35,364 nt of DNA from Scytonema sp. RU_4_4 (GCA_012031965.1 JAAUSC010000057.1:1-35364); one strand, 5' to 3'; shown: positions 8,909-17,749, counted from the stretch's first letter. Numbers and translations are program-made. The notes: generated by a model not told the origin, from the letters alone.

Positions 8909-9403
8909 ATGTTCAGCAGCAGTAGAAATAGTATTTACAGTGATGAGTTGATTAGTGCGACTGAATTGAATCGCCAGCCTGGTCGCGTTTTGGACATCGC
9001 TCTTAATCGTCCGGTGACTATCACTCGCAACGACCAAGCCTTTGCATTACTGCGGCGAGAAGAAATGGCGGGGCACATTAAAGCAGCTGCTCTGACTAGA
9101 ATTGTGGTTGAGGTCATCAACGTTGCTTACCAATTAAGCCAAGGAAAAGAGATTGGTGACAACCACGAATATGGATGGATGAAGGCGTTTGACACAGAAG
9201 AGTTAAATGAACTGGTTGCAGAGGTGATTAATGCATGTAGTGTTGGTTATGACACTGGTGATTGGGATATGCTTGATGTCGTGATACATGAGTGGCATGA
9301 AAGTGCCATAGCAATTCATAGTCCCGAACTGGAGAAAGCTTTCAGTGACTTAGATGACGAAGTGCCATTGACTCCACCGACCACTGAAAGTGTTATTGCA
9401 TAG
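8909..9403 (+). CDS. Phd/YefM-family antitoxin
   Basis: A 164-residue protein. Residues ~15-45 (DELISATELNRQPGRVLDIA, then RPVTITRNDQAFALLRRE) form the Phd/YefM DNA-binding fold, with the usual pattern of a short strand, a helix and a strand ending in LLRRE. The long acidic C-terminus (YGWMKAFDTEEL, VINACS, VIHEWHESA) would be the toxin-neutralising part; similar long forms occur in cyanobacteria. The start is set at ATG 8909; an upstream TTG (8873) would add 12 unlikely residues. The stop codon overlaps the GTG of the toxin gene by one base (TAGTG), which suggests translational coupling. The module sits between the two ends of a dead tpsA gene. Confidence 0.8.
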   Translation: MFSSSRNSIYSDELISATELNRQPGRVLDIALNRPVTITRNDQAFALLRREEMAGHIKAAALTRIVVEVINVAYQLSQGKEIGDNHEYGWMKAFDTEELNELVAEVINACSVGYDTGDWDMLDVVIHEWHESAIAIHSPELEKAFSDLDDEVPLTPPTTESVIA

Positions 9404-10018
9404 TGAACCAAATGATGCAACTATGTGTAACACTTGCTACTTCTTCTGAAAATGTGGTACCGCCAGAAGAACCACTCTCCAAACCGCCAACAGATATATC
9501 TACTACTGAAGAAGCTTCTGAAAACCCACCCGCAGAGTCGTCTCTTCAAGCTGAAATTGCTGCACCCGCAACCGAGTGGTTAGTGGTAGCAAAGAATCGA
9601 CGGGTTATATCAAGTCCGGTAAAATACTTGTGATATATCATTGCGAGTGGAACGAAGTGAAACGAAGCAATCGCAACGGTTTGAGATTGCTTCACTCCGC
9701 TATCGCTGCGTATGCCCGGAGGGCACGCTACGCTAACGCAATGACAATTATTCAAACGGACTTGATATTAATCAGGACTGGGAATTGTTACTGTTGCGTG
9801 CGCCGGAAAATGCTCGACGCTGCTATGAAGATTTATGTACTGCTCCTATGATTAGGAAACCTAAGCGGGTTTTTCCGTTAAAAGGTAAACGCTACAAGGG
9901 TGCATGGGAATATGAGGTCACAAAGGGAGATAGGGTATTTTATGTCCCTGATGCCCAAGAACGGAAAGTTGTTGTTTACTATGCAGGAGAGCATCCTAAA
10001 AATACTCCTGTGCCCTGA
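9403..10018 (+). pseudogene. RelE-like toxin gene, interrupted by a MITE-like element
   Basis: The gene starts at GTG 9403 (or ATG 9412). An N-terminal ~55-residue Pro/Glu/Ser-rich stretch is followed by EWLVVAKNRRV, where it is broken at 9605-9607. After the 163-bp insertion the frame resumes as NQDWELLLLRAPENARRC, then KRVFPLKGKRYKGAWEYEV, DRVFYVPDAQERKVVVYYAG and HPKNTPVP. The resumed part resembles the compact mRNA-interferase fold of RelE/YoeB-like toxins (basic KGKRYKGAWEYEV core, then RVFYV and VVVYYAG strands). Removing the element and one TTA copy restores one 150-codon reading frame. With the insertion, translation stops at 9633, before the basic core. The toxin is therefore probably inactive while the antitoxin is intact. 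Confidence 0.75.
9608..9767. mobile_element. MITE-like element, 160 bp, with TTA target duplication
   Basis: The ends are perfect inverted repeats, TATCAAGTCCG (9608-9618) and CGGACTTGATA (9757-9767). They are flanked on both sides by TTA (9605-9607 and 9768-9770), the expected target duplication. A subterminal inverted repeat TCATTGCG/CGCAATGA (9638-9645 and 9737-9744) lies inside, along with GAAGCAATC/GATTGCTTC and GCCCGGAGGGC palindromes. There is no transposase, so it would have been moved in trans. A TNA-type duplication is typical of some IS5-family groups, but the parent element is not in the window. Confidence 0.85.
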
Positions 10019-10105
10019 ATAATATCAAGTTCGCTTAGTCACTTATAAATCCCGAAACACCCCACCCGTGAAAATTGCTGCGTGAAAAGCGATTATGCAA
10101 TACCA
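10019..10105. other. Short spacer after the toxin gene
   Basis: No reading frame is supported here. Just after the toxin stop, TATCAAGTTCG (10023-10033) matches the terminal repeat of the upstream MITE-like element at 10 of 11 positions. It could be a solo element end. Confidence 0.35.
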
Positions 10106-10165
10106 GGTGAATAAGAGCGATAAGCCGGAGGCTTGACGCAAAGCGTATCGCCTACATTGTTTCAT
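10106..10165 (-). pseudogene. tpsA3 remnant, 5' end of a TPS exoprotein gene
   Basis: From the minus-strand ATG at 10165 it reads MKQCRR, then YALRQASGLS, then LLFT, and diverges. Intact paralogues read MKQCRRSPQVSLPKAASLLFT. The 104-bp upstream spacer is the standard tps intergenic module, so this is the start of a tpsA gene whose body has been lost. The replaced stretch after MKQCRR is a repeat (GCTTTGCGTCAAGCCTCC) also present at the same position of the relic at 24204. Confidence 0.75.
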
Positions 10166-10216
10166 ACGACATGCGTTTGTTACGAAGAATTTTTGACGAC
10201 TATAATCAGTATTTTC

Positions 10217-10248
10217 ACGTCAAGGAGAAGACCTTGTTCTCCTTGCGT
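10217..10248 (-). repeat. tps intergenic hairpin, copy C (after tpsA2)
   Basis: The sense strand pairs AAGGAGAA with TTCTCCTT, flanked by ACGC/GACGT with a bulge. Relative to copies B and D one G-C pair has become A-U on both sides, a compensatory change. Confidence 0.8.
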
Positions 10249-10269
10249 AATAATTTTTATCTCTGTTTT

Positions 10270-12822
10270 TTATCTCTGTGCTGAACAACTGTTAGCAGGT
10301 GTTTGCGGCGAGCGTTGTGGACCTGTTTTGGTGGGGTCATAAGCTACCAGCGTCACCTCACCTTTTTCATTGAATATCCATCCTCGTGCAGGGACTATGG
10401 GTTTGTCAGTTGCACTGGTAGATGTGGTGGATGGCTGACTCTTAGTCGTACTTGTTGAATTCACTGTACTAGCGACAGGCTTGACTAAATCTACACGCAC
10501 ATTGTCACTACTGAAAACTTTACTGGGATCAGTTGGAAATCCGCCACGTCCGGTGATGATAAATTCACCTCCTCCTCGCAGACAGGGATTTTGAGCTATC
10601 TGCTGTGCGGGGTCTGTGACTGTTTCTGGGAATTCAATTAATCCTTGACTAGGGTCAGTCTCTGGTGTATTGAGTTGCACAGTGCCACTATATTGACGAC
10701 CAAGTTCCGAAAACGCAGTAATATCACTGTCTGGAGAGCGAAAGATGCCTTGAGCTGTAATAAAAATTCTTCCTCCAAAGCCTTTCTCCGCATTAGCAGT
10801 GATATTGCTATCTTCTAGAGCAACTAGGTTATCAGTATTGATAGTAATATTGCCTCCTGTTGCTGTGCCTGTGGCATTTGTGGTGATGCTGCTGTTATCG
10901 CGTAAGATTAAGTCACCGGAGTTGAGGGTAATGTTGCCTTCTCCTGCTGTTGTATTGGCTCTAAGCGAACTGTCATCAAGCTTAATGGTGTCAGCCACAA
11001 CCTTCAAATTACCAGCTTTACCACTGCTGGAGCTTACCGTCTGTACATTAGCGCTGTTAATCTGAAATAGACCTGCAGTAATGTTGACTTCTCCAGCGTT
11101 ACCTGTGCTACCTGTCTGTGTATTGCTACGGACTCTTGAGCGTTGCAGTAGAAAGGAATCTGCATTGATGTTGATTTCCCCAGCGTCACCTTTAGCAAAA
11201 GTGGTTGTAGATATACCTGCACTTTGCGGTAATTCTAAAGTACCTGCGGTAATGTTGATTTCTCCACCCTTACCTGTGCTATTTCTCCCCGCTTGGCTCT
11301 CAACAGCCCCATCTTGAAGCCGAAAAGAATTTGCATTGATGTTGATTTTACCAGCGTCACCCGTCCCAAAGGTGTCGGTAGTTATCCTTGAATTCTTAAC
11401 ATCAAGAGAGTCTGCAATCTTAAACTTAATTTCTCCGGCTTGACCTGTGTTAGTGACTCTGCTAGAGACAGTTGAGTTTTTAATCTCTAAAGAATTTGCA
11501 TTGATGTTGATTTTACCAGCATCACCTCTGCCGGAGGAGTCGGTCCGTATACCTACGAAGTCGATCGCCATAGGACCATTAACAGTAATGTTGATATCTC
11601 CAGCTTTACCTGTGCTATTTGCTGTCGTTATACTAGTGATTCCCCATTGGTTTTTAATCTCCAAAGAATTCGCACTAATGTTGATGTTTCCCGCGTCACC
11701 TTTGTCCCATGTCTGAATGCTCGCACCACCGTTATTCTCTAACTTGATGTTGTTGGCTTCCAGTATAATTTGTCCGCCCTTCCCTGAACCGAAGGTGTTA
11801 CTGGTGACGCCGGATCGATTGAAAACTATAGAGTCACCAACAATGCTAATGTCTCCCCCATCTTTATCAGCAAGCGTATCAGATAATAGATTTGATTCAG
11901 AGGTGACACTGATATTCTTACCTTGGATCGCAATAGAACCACCGCCATCTCCTGTGACATTCACGAACGCTTGATTAGAAAACTGGATGTCTCGAAAACT
12001 GGAGGTACCTTCATAGTCCAGCGATAACCCTTGTTCTACTGGGACGAGATTCACAAACTGATTGCTGTCAATACTACCGATTTCAATACGTCCTCCTTTT
12101 GACTTGAGTACACCACCCTCAATAAAAACATTTCCTCCTACGAGTGCTAAAGTTTTTCCGGGTTCAACTTGCAATCCCGTAACGTTCGAGTCAAAGTTGG
12201 GACGGGCTCCTGACTTGGCAAGATCATTATAGTTAAGTCCGTGCCCTGGTCCTTCTACTTTAATATCTCCCGGATTATCCCGATACCTCAACCCAATCGG
12301 AATATTGATAGTCAACAATGGTGCTTGCGGGTCAGTCGCACTAAACTCATACCCATTGTCAAACACGAAACTATTTGCCGTAGTTGCGAAAAATGAACCA
12401 CCAATCTTCAAACTGGCATTTGGTCCAAAAACAATTCCATTGGGATTGAGTAAAAACAGGTTAGCTGGGTTCAGCGTACTAATCAAACCATCAATATTAG
12501 AAATAGAAGGACCCGTCACCCGGCTAATAATGTTTTGTATATTAGCTGCATTGTTGAAATTAGCCGAGCCACCAGTAGGAACAGAAAATTCTTTGAAGCT
12601 GTGAAAAAGGTTTGTTCCCTTTGTTGTACCGTCGTTGATGTTGAAAGTTTTTCCATCAGGGCCGGTGACGGTTACGGTTGTAGATACAGTTCCATCAGTA
12701 GAAACTTGCGCAACTGCGTTGAACAGAGGCGTTAAAGCACCTATGGTACATAGGGGTAAGGTGAATAAGAGCGATGCTGCTTTTGGAAGACTCACTTGGG
12801 GCGATCGCCTACATTGTTTCAT
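10270..12822 (-). CDS. TPS exoprotein (filamentous haemagglutinin-type), tpsA2
   Basis: An 850-residue exported protein. The signal peptide (MKQCRRSPQVSLPKAASLLF, then TLPLCTIGAL, cleavage near NAVAQ) leads to a TPS domain with GTNLFHSFKEFSVP and the classical NPNGIVFG motif; the other copies here have NPAG. The middle (about 190-700) is a beta-helix built of GDAGKININANS(L/F) and GEINITAGTLEL-like units, quite different from the DGAQL units of tpsA1 and tpsA4. The C-terminal ~130 residues from the NPCLRGGGEF segment to NSCSAQR are nearly the same as in the paralogues. Mature cysteines are only those two. It is 103 bp downstream of tpsA1, with a conserved hairpin between. The substrate should be secreted by the TpsB encoded upstream. 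Confidence 0.9.
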   Translation of the reverse strand: MKQCRRSPQVSLPKAASLLFTLPLCTIGALTPLFNAVAQVSTDGTVSTTVTVTGPDGKTFNINDGTTKGTNLFHSFKEFSVPTGGSANFNNAANIQNIISRVTGPSISNIDGLISTLNPANLFLLNPNGIVFGPNASLKIGGSFFATTANSFVFDNGYEFSATDPQAPLLTINIPIGLRYRDNPGDIKVEGPGHGLNYNDLAKSGARPNFDSNVTGLQVEPGKTLALVGGNVFIEGGVLKSKGGRIEIGSIDSNQFVNLVPVEQGLSLDYEGTSSFRDIQFSNQAFVNVTGDGGGSIAIQGKNISVTSESNLLSDTLADKDGGDISIVGDSIVFNRSGVTSNTFGSGKGGQIILEANNIKLENNGGASIQTWDKGDAGNINISANSLEIKNQWGITSITTANSTGKAGDINITVNGPMAIDFVGIRTDSSGRGDAGKININANSLEIKNSTVSSRVTNTGQAGEIKFKIADSLDVKNSRITTDTFGTGDAGKININANSFRLQDGAVESQAGRNSTGKGGEINITAGTLELPQSAGISTTTFAKGDAGEININADSFLLQRSRVRSNTQTGSTGNAGEVNITAGLFQINSANVQTVSSSSGKAGNLKVVADTIKLDDSSLRANTTAGEGNITLNSGDLILRDNSSITTNATGTATGGNITINTDNLVALEDSNITANAEKGFGGRIFITAQGIFRSPDSDITAFSELGRQYSGTVQLNTPETDPSQGLIEFPETVTDPAQQIAQNPCLRGGGEFIITGRGGFPTDPSKVFSSDNVRVDLVKPVASTVNSTSTTKSQPSTTSTSATDKPIVPARGWIFNEKGEVTLVAYDPTKTGPQRSPQTPANSCSAQR

Positions 12823-12873
12823 ACGACATGCGTTTGTTGTAAAGAATTTTTGACGACTATAAGCAGTATTTTC

Positions 12874-12904
12874 ACGCTAAGGGGAAGAGCTTATCCCCTT
12901 GCGT
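12874..12904 (-). repeat. tps intergenic hairpin, copy D (tpsA1-tpsA2 spacer)
   Basis: Same 31-base sequence as copy B: ACGC, AAGGGGA, an 8-base loop, TCCCCTT, a bulged A, GCGT on the sense strand. It lies inside the 103-bp spacer between the tpsA1 stop (12926) and the tpsA2 ATG (12822). Confidence 0.8.
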
Positions 12905-12925
12905 AATAATTTTTATCTCTGTTTT

Positions 12926-15900
12926 TTATCTCTGTGCTGCACAACTGTTAGCAGGTGTTTGCGGCTCACGCTGTGGACCAGTTTTGGTGGGGTCATAAGC
13001 GACCAGCGTCACCTCACCTTTTTCATTGAATATCCATCCTCGTGCAGGGACTATGGGTTTGTCTGTTGCACTGGTAGATGTGGTGGATGGCTGCTTGTGA
13101 GTTGTCGTTGTTACATTCACCTGACTAGCAACAGGTTTGACTAAATCCACACGCACGTTATCACTACTGAAAACTTTACTGGGATCAGTTGGAAATCCGC
13201 CACGTCCGGTGATGATAAATTCACCTCCTCCTCGTAGACAGGGATTTTGAGCTATCTGTTGTGCGGGGTCTGTGACGGTTTCTGGGAATTCAATTAACCC
13301 CTGACTTGGGTCAATATCGGGTGTATTGAATTGCACAGTCCCACTAAACTGCGGACCAGCTTCAGAAGAGGCAGAAATCACGCTATCTGGGGAAATAAAT
13401 CTACCTCCGGTGGTTGTAATGATGACCTCTCCCCCGTAACCTTGTTGGGCTTTAGCAGTGATTTCGCTCTTTTCCAGGGCTACTAAGTTGCCAGTGTCAA
13501 TGGTAATACTACCCCCATCAGCCGTGCCTGTGGCATTTGTGGTGATGCTGCTGTTACGGCGCAAGATTAAGTCGAGAGAATTCAGGCTAATGTTGCCTTC
13601 TCCTCCATTGGTGTTGGCGCGGATAGTTGCTTGGTTGTCCAGCCGGATGTCTTTAGCGGTCGTAACTTTTATATTGCCTGCTGTACCATTTCCCAGATTA
13701 CTAGTAGAGATTCTACCGCCATTGTTCACAAAGAGCGATCGCGCTGTGATATCAATGCCGCCTGCCTTGCCCACACCAGATGATTCAACACTGCTGGTAA
13801 TGTAACTTCCATCAACAGAAACGGGACCACTGACATTAATTCTCACACTGCCTGCATCTCCTTTGCCACCGGTACTGGCACTTATGTATGCGCCATCAGT
13901 GAGCGAGACCGAGTTTGCCTGGAGTTCGATGTTGCCACTTTTGCCTTCAGCCCCAGTGTATACAATACTGAAGATACCACTCCCAGTCAAAGAGATAGTA
14001 TCGGTAGCATTAATCTTTACACTGCCTGCATCCCCTTTACCAGCGGTACTAGCACTTATGTATGCCCCATCAGTGAGTGAGACTGAGCTCGCCTGGAGTT
14101 CGATATTGCCAGCTTTGCCTTCTGCCCCTGTGTATACACCACTGAAGATGGCACTGCCAATACCATTGTTATCCACCCCGGTGAGAGAGATTGTATCAGT
14201 GGCATTAATTTTTATACTGCCTGCATCTCCCTTGCCATAGGTGCTGGCATTTATGTATGCCCCATCAGTGAGTGAGACCGAGCTAGCTTGCAGTTCGATG
14301 TTACCACCATTACCTTCTGCCCCTGTGTATACAATGCTGAAGATACCACCGCTGGTACCATTGTTATCCACCCCAGTAAAAGAGATTGTATCGGTGGCAT
14401 TAATTTTTATACTGCCTGCATCTCCCTTGCCATAGGTGCTGGCATTTATGTATGCCCCATCAGTGAGTGAGAAATATCTAGCTCGTATTTCGATGTTGCC
14501 TCCATCACCTTCTGTCCCAGTGTCTACACCACTGACGATACCACTGTAGACACCATTATTATTCACTCCCGCAATCGTGATGCCGTTGCGAATATCAAGT
14601 TTCACATCTCCTGCATTGCCTTTACCTGCAGAAGCTGTTTGGGAGGCACTACGGACAAAGGTATTGAGTTGACCCCCATTAGTTAACTCAAGTGAGCCTG
14701 CAGTAATGTAAATATCGCCACCATTGCCCATAGCTCCTGCTTCTACGGTACTAAAGACGGCACTGGGGTTTCCGCTTATCCGATTCACCCCAGAAAAAGA
14801 GACAGTATCAGTGGCATTAATCTTTACACTGCCTGCATCCCCTCTTCCATAAGTACTGGCAGACAGTTGAGCACCGTCAGTGAGTGAGACTGAGCTAGCC
14901 TGGAGTTCGATACTGCCACCTTTGCCTTCTGCCCCTGTGTCTACATTGATGCCACTGCCGCTACCATTGTTATCTACTCCAGCAAAAGAGATTGTATCAG
15001 TGGCATTAATTTTCACACTGCCTGCATCCCCCTTGCCATAGGTGCTGGTTTCTATGTATGCGCCATCAGTGATTGAGACTGAGCTAGCCTGGAGTTCGAT
15101 GTTGCCACCTTTGCCTTCTGCCCCGGTGTATACACCACTGAAGATACCACTGTAGGTACCATTGTTACTCACTCCCGCAATCGTGATGCCGTTGCGAATA
15201 TCAAGCTTCACATCTCCGGCATTGCCCTTACCTGCAGGGGCAGTTTCTGAGGCACTACGGACAAAGGTATTGAGTTGACCCCCATTAGTTAATTCGAGTG
15301 AGCCTGCGGTAATGTAGATTTCGCCACCGTTGCCCTCACCTCCTGCTTCTACGTTACTGAAAGCAGAACTGGGGTTTCCGTATATCGGATTGACTCCAGA
15401 AAAAGAGACTGCATCGGTAGCATTAATTTTTATACTGCCTGCATCCCCCTTGCCATAGGTGCTGGCTTCTATGTATGCGCCATCAGTGAGTGAGACCGAG
15501 CTAGCTTGCAGTTCAATGTTACCACCTTTGCCTTCTGCTCCACTTTCCACAGTGCTTCTGATACTACTAGGGTATCCGTTTTTTCCATCTAAGAAAATTT
15601 TCCCACCAGCAGAAATCGTCACATTACCTGCATTCCCTTGTCCAGAAGTTGAAGAGTTAAGATAAGAACCTCCTGTGAAAGAAACATCCCCAGAGACCTT
15701 AATTTGAATATTTCCTGCATTGGCTAACCTATCAGCCTCTGCTTTGCCATAGGTGCTGGCTTCTATGTATGCGCCATCAGTGAGTGAGACCGAGCTAGCT
15801 TGCAGTTCAATGTTACCACCTTTGCCTTCTGCTCCACTTTCCACACCACTGAAGATACCACTGTAGGTACCATTGTTACTCACTCCCGCAATCGTGATGC

Positions 15901-17455
15901 CGTTGCGAATATCAAGCTTCACATTTCCGGCATTGCCATTTCCACCAGCAGTTGTTCCTGAAGCACCACGGACAAAAGCATTCAACTGACCCCCATTGGT
16001 CAATTCGAGTGAGCCTGCAGTAATGTTGATTTCACCCCCGTTGCCCACACCTCCTTCGTCTATGTTACTAAAGGCAGCACTGGGGTTTCCGTTTATCCGA
16101 TTCACCCCAGAAAAAGAGACAGTATCGCTGGCATTAATTTTGATACTCCCTGCATCTCCCTTACCCGCAGTGCTGGCGAACAGTTGCGCCCCATCAGTGA
16201 TTGAGACTGAGTTTGCCTGGAGTTCAATGTTACCACTTTTGCCTTCTGCCCCGGTGTATACATCACTGAAGATACCACTGATAGTACCATTGTTATCTAC
16301 TCCAGCAAAAGAGATTGTGTCCGTAGCATTAATCTTTATACTACCTGCATCTGCCTGCCCAGCAGTGCTAGTACTTAGCACTGCCCCATTTCGGAAGAAT
16401 AACTCTTGGGTATTAACTGTCAAATCTCCTCCTGCTCCCGTTGCTCCTGCATATACTTGAGTAAACAAGCCGCTACTGAATTTTCCATCAGACGAGGTAC
16501 CAACAGCTTCTACCCGTTCACTAGCGTTGACAACCAAAGCCCCACCTTTTTCTGCTCCTAGGGTACTATTCTCTATCTGGGAACCATCGCTGAGAGTGAT
16601 ACTCCTACCCCAGACTTGAATATCACCACCGCCGACGCCGCTTGCATCAACTGCTGTCTGTTGAGATAGTTGAATGTTGCCAAAGTTTTTTACATTACCA
16701 TAGTTCAAAGCAAAACCTTTGTTAATAGGTGTAATATTCACTAGCTCAGAACCTTTAACACTGCCCAATTCTATCCGTCCGCCAGCAGTCTTGAGTGTTG
16801 CTCCTTCTAAGCTGACATCACCCCCTACCAACGCTAAAGTTTGGTTTTGTTGTACTCGCAATCCAGATGTTGTATCAATTAAGTTATCTGTTACTGACCT
16901 TAGTCCCTGACCATCACCCTGCACCTGAATCGTTCCCGGATTATCCCGAAACCTCAACCCAATCGGAATATTGATAGTTAACAATGGCGGTGCTTGCGGG
17001 TCAGTCGCGCTAAACTCAAACCCATTGTCAAACACGAAACTATTCGCCGTACTCCCCAAAAACGAACCACCAATATTCAAACTGGCATTTGGTCCAAAAA
17101 CAATCCCTGCTGGATTGAGTAAAAACAAGTTCGCTGCGCCATTGGCTTTTATCAAGCCATCAATACTAGAAATAGAACCACCCGTCACCCGGCTGATAAT
17201 GTTTTGTATGCTATTTGCATTGTTGAAGTTAGCCGAGCCACCTGTGGGAACAGAAAATTCTTTGAAGCTGTGAAAAAGATTTGTTCCCCTTGTTGTACCG
17301 TCGTTGATGTTGAAGTTTTTTCCATCGGGGCTGGTGACTGTCGTAGATACAGTTCCATCAGCAGAAACTTGCTGCGCAACTGCGTTGAACAGAGGCGCAA
17401 GACTGCCTATAGTGCAGAGAGGTAAGGTGAGTAAGAAGAGCGATATCTTTTTCAT
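12926..17455 (-). CDS. TPS exoprotein (filamentous haemagglutinin-type), tpsA1
   Basis: A ~1509-residue exported protein, the largest in the window. The chosen start (ATG 17455) gives a clean signal peptide, MKKISLFLLTLPLCTIGSL, with cleavage near NAVAQ. ATG 17521 would add 22 charged residues and would overlap the leader conserved before the other tpsA genes. A TPS domain (GTNLFHSFKEFSVP, NPAGIVFGPNA) is followed by a very long beta-helix. This holds nine copies of an S(L/I)TDGA(Y/Q)(I/L)xAST unit, about 63 residues per turn set, separated by GDAGSIKINATDTISF segments. The C-terminal domain is shared with tpsA2 and tpsA4 and ends NSCAAQR. It is the first substrate gene after tpsB, 294 bp from it, and is probably the main cognate substrate. 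An adhesive or filamentous surface role is a family-based guess. Confidence 0.9.
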   Translation of the reverse strand: MKKISLFLLTLPLCTIGSLAPLFNAVAQQVSADGTVSTTVTSPDGKNFNINDGTTRGTNLFHSFKEFSVPTGGSANFNNANSIQNIISRVTGGSISSIDGLIKANGAANLFLLNPAGIVFGPNASLNIGGSFLGSTANSFVFDNGFEFSATDPQAPPLLTINIPIGLRFRDNPGTIQVQGDGQGLRSVTDNLIDTTSGLRVQQNQTLALVGGDVSLEGATLKTAGGRIELGSVKGSELVNITPINKGFALNYGNVKNFGNIQLSQQTAVDASGVGGGDIQVWGRSITLSDGSQIENSTLGAEKGGALVVNASERVEAVGTSSDGKFSSGLFTQVYAGATGAGGDLTVNTQELFFRNGAVLSTSTAGQADAGSIKINATDTISFAGVDNNGTISGIFSDVYTGAEGKSGNIELQANSVSITDGAQLFASTAGKGDAGSIKINASDTVSFSGVNRINGNPSAAFSNIDEGGVGNGGEINITAGSLELTNGGQLNAFVRGASGTTAGGNGNAGNVKLDIRNGITIAGVSNNGTYSGIFSGVESGAEGKGGNIELQASSVSLTDGAYIEASTYGKAEADRLANAGNIQIKVSGDVSFTGGSYLNSSTSGQGNAGNVTISAGGKIFLDGKNGYPSSIRSTVESGAEGKGGNIELQASSVSLTDGAYIEASTYGKGDAGSIKINATDAVSFSGVNPIYGNPSSAFSNVEAGGEGNGGEIYITAGSLELTNGGQLNTFVRSASETAPAGKGNAGDVKLDIRNGITIAGVSNNGTYSGIFSGVYTGAEGKGGNIELQASSVSITDGAYIETSTYGKGDAGSVKINATDTISFAGVDNNGSGSGINVDTGAEGKGGSIELQASSVSLTDGAQLSASTYGRGDAGSVKINATDTVSFSGVNRISGNPSAVFSTVEAGAMGNGGDIYITAGSLELTNGGQLNTFVRSASQTASAGKGNAGDVKLDIRNGITIAGVNNNGVYSGIVSGVDTGTEGDGGNIEIRARYFSLTDGAYINASTYGKGDAGSIKINATDTISFTGVDNNGTSGGIFSIVYTGAEGNGGNIELQASSVSLTDGAYINASTYGKGDAGSIKINATDTISLTGVDNNGIGSAIFSGVYTGAEGKAGNIELQASSVSLTDGAYISASTAGKGDAGSVKINATDTISLTGSGIFSIVYTGAEGKSGNIELQANSVSLTDGAYISASTGGKGDAGSVRINVSGPVSVDGSYITSSVESSGVGKAGGIDITARSLFVNNGGRISTSNLGNGTAGNIKVTTAKDIRLDNQATIRANTNGGEGNISLNSLDLILRRNSSITTNATGTADGGSITIDTGNLVALEKSEITAKAQQGYGGEVIITTTGGRFISPDSVISASSEAGPQFSGTVQFNTPDIDPSQGLIEFPETVTDPAQQIAQNPCLRGGGEFIITGRGGFPTDPSKVFSSDNVRVDLVKPVASQVNVTTTTHKQPSTTSTSATDKPIVPARGWIFNEKGEVTLVAYDPTKTGPQREPQTPANSCAAQR
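13840..16300 (-). repeat. Tandem ~190-bp coding repeats in tpsA1
   Basis: Units of about 189-192 bp recur with near-identical stretches coding for GNIELQASSVSLTDGAY and GDAGSIKINATDTISF. Examples start near 14068, 14257 and 14449, and others lie at 13885, 15058, 15480 and 15777. Such identity makes unequal crossover, and also assembly collapse, likely. The repeat number in this assembly should be read with caution. Confidence 0.75.
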
Positions 17456-17519
17456 CAGAGATGCGTTTGGTTGTAAAGAATTTTTTACTTTCTTGTTCCT
17501 TGACACTGAGCGGGAATGC

Positions 17520-17547
17520 ATAACTTGAGGCAGAGCCTCAATATAAT
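17520..17547. repeat. Hairpin repeat, inverted partner of 22301-22328
   Basis: A TTGAGGC-AGA-GCCTCAA stem-loop with flanks ATAAC on the left and TATAAT on the right. The copy at 22301-22328 has the same flanks in inverted order, but its AGA loop is in the same orientation as here. Confidence 0.6.
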
Positions 17548-17608
17548 CACTGGGAGGCAGTCATCGAATGACTCAAAATTCCCTGTCTACGAGACGCTAC
17601 GCTAACGG

Positions 17609-17690
17609 AACCTCACCCTGCCCTGTCGGGCATCCCTCTCCGCGAGTTCGGAGAGGGAAGATTTGCGTAGCTAAAAGCGAGGGTGAGGTT
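17609..17690. repeat. Inverted-repeat element in the tpsB-tpsA1 spacer
   Basis: The ends AACCTCACCCT (17609-17619) and AGGGTGAGGTT (17680-17690) are perfect inverted repeats. Inside is a perfect 9-bp stem, CCCTCTCCG/CGGAGAGGG, with a 6-base loop (17634-17657). This 82-bp palindromic unit looks like a dispersed cyanobacterial repeat. It lies in the 294-bp gap between tpsB and tpsA1, where it could act as a terminator or mRNA stabiliser. That role is inference. Confidence 0.65.
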
Positions 17691-17749
17691 TTGAGCGAGA
17701 TGTGTGACACGGTAGCTCCGCGAGCTCCCAGAGGGGTGGCGCAGCTGGG

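Noticed and set aside
9608-9767. MITE-like element read with a TA duplication and TCAAGTCCG ends
   Set aside because: Removing that unit (158 bp) does not restore the toxin frame, whereas the TTA reading (163 bp) does.
13840-16300. Regular repeats that could be mistaken for a CRISPR array
   Set aside because: The period is ~190 bp, the units are translated in frame within tpsA1, and there are no short repeat-spacer units or cas genes.
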